Both the position numbers and the translations under genes were made by a program. A stretch of 64,000 nucleotides of DNA from Strobilurus pachycystidiatus (lineage: Eukaryota > Basidiomycota > Agaricomycetes > Agaricales > Physalacriaceae): NCBI GenBank assembly GCA_019915135.1, contig JAHLMK010000002.1, positions 868,001-932,000 on the forward strand, given 5' to 3'. The notes below the pieces were generated by a model, which did no database searches, was not told where the DNA came from, and saw nothing but the letters and a program-made list of their open reading frames with translations. Each line of letters begins with the position of its first letter. Position 1 is the first letter of the stretch. Positions 22,543 to 32,560 of this stretch are shown here, one piece after another.

Positions 22543-23832
22543 ATGCGTAGCCAAATGTTCGCCCTCATCATTGGTATCGACAGGTACAAGTCTGGCTCCA
22601 TTTGGGACCTCAACTCTTGTGTTTCCGACGCAAAGAGGATGAGTCGATGGTTGACCAACGACCTTGGCATTCCCAAATCACACGTCCGTGTGCTCCTCGA
22701 CGAGGAAGCCACTCTTCAGAACATACAGACGTCATTCTTGGAGCATCTGGTCCACAACAAGGCTATCCAGAAGGGCGATGCAATCCTTGTCTACTTCGCC
22801 GGACATGGTAGCCTCGTCAAAACGCCTCCCGGCTGGTATAATGACACAGAGGCTCAAGGGCAGGAAGCTCAGGTGTTGTGTCCCTATGACCATGACACTA
22901 AAACACCTCATGGGAGGGTTGCAGGCCTGTCAGACCGCTCGTTGAAGGCTCTTTTGCAAGAGCTATATCGCGTCAAAGGTGACAACATAACTCTCATCAT
23001 TGATGCTTCCCTCCTTCCCTCTTCCAACAAACGCCACCGACGCAATATCCGCTGGACTGCCACGCAGAAAGCTACTCCAGATGACCTCGGAGCTTGCCTA
23101 TGGAAACGTGCCGGCACATTTGAATCCTCCTCCCACGAACCTGCGGGTTTCTACAATACTCTGATAACGACACATCTACTTGTCGCCGCTTGCGGCGCGA
23201 ACGAGACCGCCGCAGAGGGGAAAGATGGTGGAAAGTTCACGTCGGCGCTGTTGGATGCTCTCAAAACCATGCCTTTGCCTAGGATCTCTTACAGCCAACT
23301 TCTCGAAAACATTGCCTACAAAATGGGTGACGACCAGCATCCAGAGTGTCTTGGGGACGACTCTCGTCTCGTCTTTGACTCTGCTCCCTTCTTCCCCAAC
23401 TCCGCTTTCCATCCGGTCAGCACTTACGACGAAAAGCGCTTTCGTGTAGAAGCCGGATCTCAACATGGCCTTGAGAAGGGTCGCGCTCTCTCTATACATT
23501 CCCACAATTATTCTGGCCACAAGAACCCTTCCATCGGGAGCTTCGTCATTAGAGAGGTCCACCCCACCTTCTCTTTCGTGCATCGCAAATCTTCCAGCTC
23601 GAGTCAGCCTCTTCCTCCTGATTGTTGGGCCCTGGTAAAACCCGCCAGTACACTGTCCATCCATACGCAGTCATGGGCCCAGAAGTTATCTGCCGCATTG
23701 AAGCCGCTTAAAATAGCACTTCACTTGTCAGCACGACCCGAGACTGCGACGACTGTATTCACGGAAAAGGCCATGTCAGCTGAGCCCGGGGCAATGGATG
23801 TTCGGGTTGACCGACAGTCAATAATACTTTGA
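22543..23832 (+). CDS. Caspase-fold (C14/metacaspase-like) protein lacking the catalytic Cys
   Basis: A single uninterrupted exon of 429 codons. The p20-like domain is clear: FALIIGIDRYKSGSIWDLNS, CVSDAKRMSRWLTNDLGIP, VRVLLDEEATLQNIQTSFLE, then the His motif DAILVYFAGHGS (catalytic His present), and VLCPYDHDTKTPHG. The next strand, where active members read DCCHSG, is instead NITLIIDASLLPSSNKRHR, so the nucleophilic Cys and its neighbours are replaced. A p10-like part follows (TTHLLVAACGANETAAEG, FTSALLDALKTMP, ISYSQLLENI), then a C-terminal extension of about 150 residues with a small beta-rich region. The fold is confident; peptidase activity is not expected. A role as a regulatory pseudoenzyme is inference. 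The lack of introns contrasts with its neighbours. Confidence 0.85.
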   Translation: MRSQMFALIIGIDRYKSGSIWDLNSCVSDAKRMSRWLTNDLGIPKSHVRVLLDEEATLQNIQTSFLEHLVHNKAIQKGDAILVYFAGHGSLVKTPPGWYNDTEAQGQEAQVLCPYDHDTKTPHGRVAGLSDRSLKALLQELYRVKGDNITLIIDASLLPSSNKRHRRNIRWTATQKATPDDLGACLWKRAGTFESSSHEPAGFYNTLITTHLLVAACGANETAAEGKDGGKFTSALLDALKTMPLPRISYSQLLENIAYKMGDDQHPECLGDDSRLVFDSAPFFPNSAFHPVSTYDEKRFRVEAGSQHGLEKGRALSIHSHNYSGHKNPSIGSFVIREVHPTFSFVHRKSSSSSQPLPPDCWALVKPASTLSIHTQSWAQKLSAALKPLKIALHLSARPETATTVFTEKAMSAEPGAMDVRVDRQSIIL

Positions 23833-24087
23833 CCTTCCACATCATTTTTTTTCCAATCTATTTTAGCACTCGGCTCCGGAATTTGTATTATCCTATCTAT
23901 ACACGCTCTGTACACGCAGAGTTCGTGATGTACGCCACACATGATTATTATTACTTACATAATTTAATTTTCGGCACTGAGTCACGAGGTTGCCTCTTGA
24001 CCGCGTCTCACTTCCACGACGCATGAATCAACCTTGATTGTTCGTTATGTTCACATCCCTATCCAAGACGACACACACAACGAGCTC

Positions 24088-26694
24088 ATGAGCAAGGCAC
24101 CCGATTCCTCCAATGACCCCGACAGCCTGGTACGCCGTCTGGCTGGTCCGTCCACCGGAAAAGCGGGGTGAGTGGGCGCGCGATAATTTACTGACTCCGC
24201 GCTCAAACGCCTTGTTCAATACCTCCAGACTTGCCATAGACCAGACAGAAATAAATCGGGTTATCGCCGAGGCGTCGAAAGGCTCCAAGTTCTACGAAGT
24301 ATGCGGCGGCATGTCAGCAAACGGATCGCCGCTTACCTTTGACCCAGAATGAGAAGAGAAAGGATCAAGACTTGACGCAGAGGATTGAGAAGATACTCAA
24401 GCTCCGCGAAGAGCTTACTCGGGGCGTGGATCTGCGTAAGTCGTCCGGCGCCTATGCAACTCGCGACTCAGCATCACACAGGGAAGATTGAACAAGGCCT
24501 CGATCAGCTCGTGCGTGATGTACACTCAAAATGAACAGTCCCATTCACCTCAGACAGCTTGCTGATCTTGAGGAGCAACGCGACCTTTCCCAATTCATCG
24601 TTCACGTAGACATGGACGCATTCTATGCTGTCAGTCAATCACGTTTGCGCATCCCATACATTTCTGAGCCCTGAACCCCATCACCAGAGCGTTGAACTTC
24701 TTTTTGATCCTAGTCTCAAAGGAAAGCCATTCGGTGTACGACGATTTGATAACTCTTGAAACCAATCCTCTAAACGCTCATTCATAGGTTGGACATGGCG
24801 TTCTCACCACGGCCTCCTACGATGCTCGAAAATTCGGTGTTCGCTCGGGCATGCCAGGCAGGTAGTTTCTAATTGTCACCAATACGTCCTCTCACATCTG
24901 ACAGGATTCATCGCAAAGAAATTATGTCCAGACCTCATCCTCATCAAGAATAATTTTGGGCGGTACAGTGAAATGTCTGAGAAGGTCATGGAAATATTCA
25001 GACGATACGACATGAACATGTGTATGGCGGGGTGCGACGAAGGCTACCTAAAGTATGTAAGTCAGAACCCAGTTTGAAGACGAACGCCAACCACTTCACA
25101 GTATAACATCATACTGTGCTGAACATGACCTGACTGCCGACGCATGTGTCGAAGAGATACGCAAGACGGTCGCGGAAGAAACCAAATTGACTGTCAGTGC
25201 TGGAATCGCACCAAATAAGGTACCCTGCCAGTGTCATATCCACTACATGGTCTTTCACTAACAGTGCATCTACCTAGATGTTGGCCAAAGTACACTCTCA
25301 ACAGTCCGTCGTCAATTTCTTGACTAACGACTTTCATGTATAGATATGCTCTGATAAGGTAGGTCACAGACTGATCGCCTTGGCCGTCTTTCACAGTCAT
25401 AATGCAGAACAAACCGAATGGACAATTTCATCTGCCATTCCGAAGTGAAGACATTGTTTCCTTCATGCACGGCCTCTCCATACGCAAGGTGCCTGGTATC
25501 GGCAGAGTAAATGAAAGGCTTTTGGATTCGATTGGGATAAAGGTACGTCCACCGGCATGCTGAGAAGACACAACTCTCACTTCTACGCTCAGACATGTGG
25601 TGATATCTTTACTTACCGCGCGGTGCTGTCGCTTATGGACAAGCAATTCGGTCTTCACTTCTTACTTCGAACCTATCTGGGCATTGCATCCAATGTCGTC
25701 CAGCCAACTCAGCGAGACGAACGGAAAAGTATCGGTTCGGAGAGGTTCGTGCGAGTAAACTTCATTGGTGATTGCTTATTGAGATTCGATACCAGAACAT
25801 TCAACCCAATTGAGGACAAGAACAAGATAATTGAGAAGCTCGAGGAAATATCAGCCGAGCTTGAAGACGATATGGCTACGAATGGATGGGCAGGAAAGAC
25901 TATCACATTGAAGTTCAAACTTGATACCTACCAAGGTATGACGACCCCCTTGCTACATTAGCCGAGTTTCCTTACGTCTGTCTAGTGTTCACCAGAGCCA
26001 AATCTTGTGACCGGTGGATAACGAAGAAAGAAGACTTATTCAAGGTGTGTGTATGGCCGAATGTGTGCTTGTTTTATTCATTGTGTATAGATTGGGAAGG
26101 ATCTACTCATGCCCGAATTTCCCTTGAAATTACGGCTTATTGGTTTACGCGTGACGAAGCTGAAGGACCTTCGTGCTGGCGAACCAACGTCCGGCATAAA
26201 ACGCGTGAGTACTACCTCTACCTTGATCATACTGTCTCAATTGACCTCGCGCCCAGTTCTTTGAGCCAGTCAAAGACGATCAGCTTCAGAGCAAACGGCA
26301 GAAACTTGAGGGACCCGCCGACTGGGAGGAAGCTATGCCCGGATTTCTTGAGGACGACGATGCCGACATCGTAGAGATTCAGAATTCGGTGGACGGTGAC
26401 CCCCCTCCGGCATCGCGTCCACCGGTTTCAGAGCCTGCGCGGTCTAGTCAGACGGCCGTTCAGGTCTCTGTCAAACCGCGCAGCCTCGTACATCCGCGAA
26501 AGGCGGATCCTGTCGTCACTAAGACCTCGCAGGACTGCCCCATATGTGGCAAGACACTGTTGACCGACAACCAGGGTTTGAACGACCATATAGACTTCTG
26601 TCTCAGTCGAGGGGTGATATTACAGGCGCAGTCGGAAGCGAGTGTGGGACAACCCAGTTCTAAGAAAGGAAAGCAGAAACGGAAGGGACTTTGA
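24088..26694 (+). CDS. POLK: DNA polymerase kappa (Y-family translesion polymerase)
   Basis: The start MSKAPDSSNDPDSLVRRL (24088) leads into the N-clasp region, then the catalytic core split by many short introns: FIVHVDMDAFYA (metal-binding Asp), SYDARKFGVRSGMPG, LIKNNFGRYSEMSEKVMEIF, CDEGYLK (the catalytic Asp-Glu pair), LTVSAGIAPNKMLAKI, SDKNKPNGQFHLPF, RKVPGIGRVNERLLDSIGIK (helix-hairpin-helix), and a little-finger domain around KSIGSERF. The C-terminus has a UBZ-type zinc finger, CPICGKTLLTDNQGLNDHID followed by FCLS, and a basic tail ending at 26694. It would bypass bulky DNA lesions in the nucleus, with the UBZ finger binding ubiquitin. The polymerase has a single such finger, whereas human Pol kappa has two. 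The symbol is that of the human orthologue. Confidence 0.92.
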
Positions 26695-26741
26695 TCTATG
26701 TACAACAGGTTATATTATTTATCTACCTATCCTTATGCCTT

Positions 26742-27457
26742 TCACAATTTAGTTTTACCTCTGTGCTCTTTAAAAGACGCCTGTACTCCTTTCCCTTCTT
26801 GAATGTCTCTCATACAAAGTTCATCTATCTGCCTTCCTTGAAGAGCAAGTTCGGCGACTTTTGTCTCTAAGTCGCGTGGGACGCAGACGACACCGTCCCT
26901 ATCGCCGACGATCCAGTCTCCCGGATTCACTGTCACCGATGGGAAATCGTCTCCAGCGGATATAGTGAGGGGAACGTCGATGGCAGACGGACGCGTGAAG
27001 GGCGACTGACCCAGCGTGGAGTGACCTCGAGAAAACACCGGGAAGTTGAGGTTGGCGTGTTCTGCGAGATCTCTGCATCGCCCGGAGATGACTACACCAG
27101 AAGCCAAACGCGCTTGCGCGCCAGCAGTCATGAGGCCGCCCCAGACTGCGTTCTTGATGTCTAGGCTTCGCGGTTAGACAATGCGGAATATCCTGAAAGG
27201 CACGAACTTGGTGGGGCAGAGATGAATATGACGGAGGATGGACGAGCGGAGTCTACGAAGTGGGTGGAGAGCTTGGGGGCCGTCTCATCGGACGCTAGAA
27301 CCATCTGGACGGTGTATGCGGGGCCGCAGATGGTGGTGTCTGCTGGTAGGGAGGATATAAGGTTGATATCGGGAATGTATCCACCGTGAGGAGAGCCAAG
27401 CTTGATGAGCGCGTCTGAGAGTTCGCAGGTCGAGAAGGCGGCAAGGGCAGATGTCAT
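26742..27457 (-). CDS. RraA-like / 4-hydroxy-4-methyl-2-oxoglutarate aldolase-family protein
   Basis: Two exons joined by a 47-nt intron (27161-27207, donor GTTCGT). The N-terminal part has FSTCELSDALIKLGSPHGGY and CGPAYTVQM. The second exon has WGGLMTAGAQARLASGVVIS and GRCRDL, the region that binds the divalent metal and pyruvate-type substrate in this fold (Arg and Asp of GRCRD present), then VNPGDWIVGDRDGVVCVPRD and a helical tail. The stop is at 26742. Members of the family act as metal-dependent retro-aldolases or oxaloacetate decarboxylases; bacterial RraA instead binds RNase E. In fungi the substrate is usually unknown. Its end lies 47 bp from that of the convergent Pol kappa gene. Confidence 0.85.
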
Positions 27458-27935
27458 GGTGGGATATGCAGCGGTGTCAAGCTCTGTGTTCCATCATAGA
27501 TGTACTTGACTGATGCGTCATCCATCAACATGCGGAGAAGCGGCGCGGACCAGCGGCTACCCGTTCATACCAAGTTGGCACCATGTACACTCACGTCTAC
27601 AGTACTAATTTTCACGGGTCAATATGTTCTATGTTGCAGCTGCTGTCGGTCTGCACCGTCCTTCCGGTACTCTGGGACTGTACGCCACGTAGGGGGCGAC
27701 CACAATTGCTTTCCGTATGTAAACGGATCAGGTTTGACGTATAATGCATCTTATAAGGCCGTGACTACTACTCTCTCTCTTTACATTGATCCCCATGTCG
27801 GCAATCATATACGAAGGCGGCTTCAGAGGTCCACACCGAGCTGCATAGCATCGAGAGTGACGTTTGCCCTAACTTTCGATGCTCAGAAGGATTAGATCTT
27901 ATCTTATCAAATTAAGCACTTGGTCCACAACCATC
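27458..27935. promoter_or_regulatory. Divergent intergenic region, RraA-like / GYP1
   Basis: About 480 bp between divergent starts. A plus-strand open frame at 27500-27895 shows no recognisable protein features. No repeat or RNA gene is seen. Confidence 0.4.
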
Positions 27936-29964
27936 ATGACGGCGAGATCCCCTCCTGCGCGGCCTCACATTGGCATCCGACCGTCCAACCATTTCTCGTC
28001 GCTCGACTGGGGCGAAGACGATGCCTGGGACAGCGGCTCCGACTCGGAATCTCCCCGACAGACCTCGGCACCGCGCCCAGTGCCACACCCAGTGCAAAAC
28101 AGCAACTCCTCCTCCTCGACGCTGGCCTTCTCTTATACCCACGTATCGGCCCCTAATCCAAGCTCATATCCGCCACGCAAGGAGTACACGCCCCCACAAA
28201 AGTCGGGCTGGACGATGGTCAGAACCGGGCTCAATGACGAGATTGAGCAGGGCAATCCGGATGACAGCTACGACGACATCGCACCTAACGATGCGCAGCC
28301 AGACGCGGATCTTGACGGGGACATGATATTGGGCGAGCTGGAGTATGACACGTCTGCTGTCGAAGCAGCCACGGCGCCCAACATCAAGTCGAAAGAGCCC
28401 ACCAAGTCCACAATCCGAGACGACGTGGATGATGTTGTAAATGGTATTTCTTTCCTTGCCCCGGCCTACTTGATTGAGACCAGTCTCGCAGATCCTCTCC
28501 GTGGAATACATCACCGTGCACGCAAGCAGAATCGCTCTCCATCAGCTCAACGCTCTCCCAATGCCGCCACACACGGCGACGACGACAAATCCGAGAAGCT
28601 CATGCGCGAAAAGTCAATAAAAAGCAATCGCAGGCATAAATTCGTCGACTGTCTTTCGAATCAAGACGTGAATATCAGTGCGCCAATCTCTCAATCCACG
28701 TCTGGCCAGTATTGATCCTTGCCGCAGCGGAACTTCGAAAACTTTCCTGGGCAGGAATTCCTGATGATCTCCGGCCCATGGCGTGGCAGCTTCTCCTTGT
28801 GAGCGCCATCTTCCGTGACCTCCTTCACCTCATTACTCAACACCTTGTCCAGGGCTATCTACCTTTACCTACCCCCCTCCGGACGACAACACTAGCGCGG
28901 AAGCGCCAAGAGTATCTATCCCTTGTCGAAGTGGCATTTGCTCGGGACCGGGAGGGACTGGATCAGCAAATATGGCATCAAATAGAAATCGACGTTCCGC
29001 GGACGCGACCTGGCGTTAGGCTATGGATGCATGCTGCAACGCAGAGGGTGCGTGATCCGCTCGCTCTGCCTCCACATTTTGACCCGCCACAGAGTCTGGA
29101 GCGGATATTGTATGTCTGGGCAATACGGCATCCAGCAAGCGGGTATGTGCAGGGCATCAACGACCTAGCCACGCCATTCTTCCAAGTGTTCCTATCTTCA
29201 TACATCGGTACGTACAGAGACTGGCACGTCCGAACAACGCTCATCGTCATTAGACTCGAACCCAGAGGACTTTGATCCAGGCCTCCTTCCGAAGCATGTT
29301 CTCGATGCAGTCGAAGCGGATTCATTCTGGTGTCTCTCGAGATTACTAGATGGAATCCAGGACAACTACATATTCGCGCAACCTGGCATCCAACGTAGCG
29401 TACGAAGGATGGCTGAACTGGTTGCTCGGATCGATGGTACGACCCTCATTTCCCACCACCGTTGCGTTGGTCTCGTCCTGACCTGACTGTTCCTAGCTCC
29501 CCTTTCGGCACACCTAGAAAGCCAGAACGTCGAATTCATGCAATTCGCCTTTCGGTGGATGAACTGTCTTCTCATGCGAGAGATCAGTGTCCAGAATACC
29601 ATACGGATGTGGGATACCTATTTGGTGCGCTCAATTCCTGATACGTATTTGCCATTCTTAACAAGATATTCCCTTGAAGGCTGAAGGTCCAGATGCATTC
29701 TCACAGTTCCATCTTTACGTGTGTTCCGCATTTCTCGTGAAATGGAGCGACAAGCTTCGGCAGATGGACTTTCAGGTACGTTCACATCATGTCGCGGACC
29801 GCCACATTCTCCATTGTGATCCCTTGTTGCAGGGAATCATTATGTTCCTACAATCACTCCCGACGCAAGAATGGGGCGACCATGAGATTGAGATGCTTCT
29901 CAGCGAAGCCTTCGTGCTCAATTCAATATGGCACAATGCGCAAAGTCACTTCTCTGGCAAATAA
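27936..29964 (+). CDS. GYP1: Rab GTPase-activating protein Gyp1 (TBC domain)
   Basis: The start MTARSPPARPHIGIRP (27936) begins a disordered, acidic N-terminal region. The TBC domain follows across several short introns: LRKLSWAGIPDDLRPMAWQL, IWHQIEIDVPRTRPG, LERILYVWAIRHPASGYVQG, INDLATPFFQVFLSSYI, FWCLSRLLDGIQDNYIFAQP, MQFAFRWMNCLLMREI, and a C-terminal EMLLSEAFVLNSIWHNAQ. Both catalytic fingers are intact: Arg in IEIDVPRT and Gln in YVQG. The sequence is closest to Gyp1/TBC1D22, which inactivates Ypt1/Rab1 at the Golgi. The stop is at 29962-29964. The TBC core is firm; the exons between 28440 and 28730 are approximate. Confidence 0.92.
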
Positions 29965-30154
29965 CACCTGTGTATGAAATGTATCAAATCGGATGGATTG
30001 TACTTGTTTTTGGGCAGATAAACGAGGTCGCTCACGAGAGAGCGACAAGGCTCCACGGGACTAGGCGATGGCGAGTCGAAGCACTGGTAAATTGCGCTGA
30101 AATGGCTGCACTACCTACTCGTATATACAGCTGCAAAGCTCTCATAACTTTGCG

Positions 30155-32137
30155 CTACGCGTCTGTAGCCTTGACGAAAGCTATCTCGCGTTCCAACGCG
30201 CTTTTCAAGTCCGTAGTCTGTTCCTCAGACTTCGTTCGTAAGAGGTAGGATACTGCCGCCCCATGCTCGTCGTGACCGACGAACGAAACCGACTTCTTGT
30301 TGGGCGAGTTGGCAGTCAGACCGGAATACAGACTGAAGTTCTGGATACAAAGTCAGAGGTGCGGAATGATATGCAGAGGAAGATGAAGACTAACAATGTG
30401 GATCTTGCCCGATGTGCTATTTCTCAGCAGCATGCGGCGCGCGTCAGTTTCTTTGTGTTTCTTCAACCGAAGTACACCTATGCGACTTCAGTGAATGAGC
30501 TTGGATAGGATCAACAATACACTTACCGACGCCCAGTTCCGTCCAGTTGCTCTTCCCCTCATTATCCTTGTTCAGTTTGAATGCCTTCAGTTTGAGAGAA
30601 AATGTGGTATCTTCATCTTGTTCCCCCTCCCCTTCCTCGTCATGAGCACCGGTACCAACCATAGCCGCGAGAGCCTCTGACGATCCCTCAGTGGAGACAG
30701 TCTCTTGGGATGACTGTCCCTCAGACTCTTTGCCAGCTTCTTCCGCTGGCTTCGCATCTTTGTTGGCACCAAACCCAAACCCGACTGGGTTGCTTGCTCC
30801 AGCCGGCTTGCCGAAGCCGCCAAACCCACTCAGCGGACCCTTGCCTGCGGAAGGCGTCGAGAAAAAGCTGGAAGATGAGGCAGGGAGCGCGTCTGTCGCT
30901 TTGGATGCTTCGCCTGACTCAGTGGGAGGAGCGCCAAAGGAGAATGACGACTTGGCAGCTGTGGGAGCACCACCAAATGGTGAGGGAGTAGGTGTACCAG
31001 GTTTCGCTCCAAAGGGCGAAGCTGTTGAGGTAGAGGCAGAACTAGCTCCGAATGGCGATCCCAATGCCCCGCCGAACGGAGACGCTGTAGCAGCAGCGGG
31101 CACGGCAGAGAAGGGAGAACTCGATGGCGCCGGGGCAGTGCTACTTGGGATGAAGAAGCTGTTGGAGGCTTTGACCTCTGGTCCTGTCGGTGGTGCGGTG
31201 AACTTGAAGACTGTGGAAGCCTCTCCCGACGGTGCAGAAGTTGGGACGGGGAATGTGAATTTAGAGGGTGCAGCAGAGGGCGCAGCATCAGCATTCGAAG
31301 GAGATGAACCCAACGATGCCGGCGTGAGATTCGCGCCAAATGCTTTCGAGAAGGAAGGCGGCGCTGGTTTAGGCGCGGCGGCCGCTTCTGCAGTGCTTCG
31401 TTCAGCTTCTATGGCAAGGGCGTATTTCTTGTATAGCGCTAGCTGGTGGTCTGCTAAATTCAAGAATGGGTCGTCCTCCAGAAGTTCAGCCATTTGCTTC
31501 ATAAACTGTCGGTTTAGACTGCGCATTTTCAAGAGATATGTCTTGGACGCATTGCTCGGACCTGAAGGTGGAGGATTGGGGGTTAGGGTAAGAGTAGGTG
31601 TAGAGGCGGACTGGAGAATCGATCCTATGGTTTGCGCCGTCTTGGTCGCGGTAGGAGTGAAGGTATTTGGTGGCGTCGATGGTGTGGGTTGAGATGGTGG
31701 CACAGATCCAAATGAGCTCTGTGGTGTGGGGGTCTGGGGCGGAGTGAAGTGAAATTTGCCCTTGTCGCCAAAGCCGTTGAAGCCACCAAATCGTGAGACA
31801 GGCTAGAGAAGAGATGGTCAACGCTTGGGTATGTTGAGATTGACAGGTGGCTACCTCGGTGGTCGACGGACTTGGCGCCGGTGTCGCACCACCAAGTTTC
31901 TTTGGCAGAGCTCGTATTCTGTTGCGAGGGTAAGCTCTGTATACCAATCATGATTAGAGTCACCCACTTCCTAGTCGCTAGTGTCTCGGCGTCCGCTTTC
32001 TTGAAGCCCTTGCCGACCTCTTCCTGCGGTCATTAATCAGTAAGATATAAGAACAAAACCATCACATAAATTTGACTGACCACTTCTTCTTCATCGTCGT
32101 CCCCTTTCGCTAATTGTCTGTCTGCGATTCGTTTCAT
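30155..32137 (-). CDS. NUP2: Nucleoporin Nup2/NUP50 (FG repeats plus Ran-binding domain)
   Basis: The first exons encode the importin-alpha-binding N-terminus: MKRIADRQLAKGDDDEEE, GKGFKKADAETLATRK, IRALPKKLGG. The middle is FG-rich with many PFG, FSFG and FGxP units (ASPFGGALGSPFGASSAS, KSSFSFGAPP, GFGGFGKPAG) and a short helix block (FMKQMAELLEDDPFLNLADH). The C-terminus is a RanBD1 domain, TFSLKLKAFKLNKDNEGKSN then WTELGVG, KTDARRMLLRNSTSGKIHIV and LKSALEREIAFVKATDA, to a stop at 30155. Nup2 is a mobile nuclear-basket nucleoporin that helps release cargo and recycle importin-alpha. The ATG at 32137 is chosen because it gives the conserved N-terminal motif. It is divergent from galactokinase. 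Confidence 0.93.
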
Positions 32138-32560
32138 AACGCGACGCGACAAGGTTGAGATCAAGAACAAAATGCGCGGCCAAACATTGTACTCGTACTC
32201 GGTGCCGAAGTGCCGCCTCGCTCATAGCACGCCTCTTGTTCCAATTCTAGTGACTGCTTGTGCCGAATCTCTGGGTTTCGCATGAAGACGTGCACAAAGG
32301 CACTTATTGCGACCTTTTCCCCGCGCCTCTGACTGAGTCATCGGATATGGTGTCCCTCTGGCCTCGGCAACGCCCTTGGAATAAAGCCTGGCGTGGACCA
32401 TAGGCCAGTAGCCACTAGCTGGGTCGTCGAATTCCCGTGGCCATCCATCTGAAAATCCAGTCCGGACCGTGGGTTGCGAGGATAATCCGGTCATCATCCA
32501 TGTGGATCTCGGTTTCATCTATAACCATCGTCATCTCGTCCGTTGCGCCAGCTTGAACAG
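32138..32560. promoter_or_regulatory. Divergent promoter region, NUP2 / galactokinase
   Basis: About 420 bp between start codons of divergent genes. Pyrimidine-rich stretches precede both starts. I see no clear TATA box and no recognisable galactose-regulatory motif. Confidence 0.4.

Noticed and set aside
29250..29275. tRNA B-box-like sequence (complement of gactcgaaccc)
   Set aside because: It falls in an exon of GYP1 at a splice acceptor, and no A box or cloverleaf stems can be formed around it.
30691..31692. 333-codon open frame on the plus strand
   Set aside because: It lies antisense to the FG-repeat region of NUP2; the biased Ala/Pro/Ser/Gly composition keeps the opposite strand free of stops. 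It has no motif of its own.
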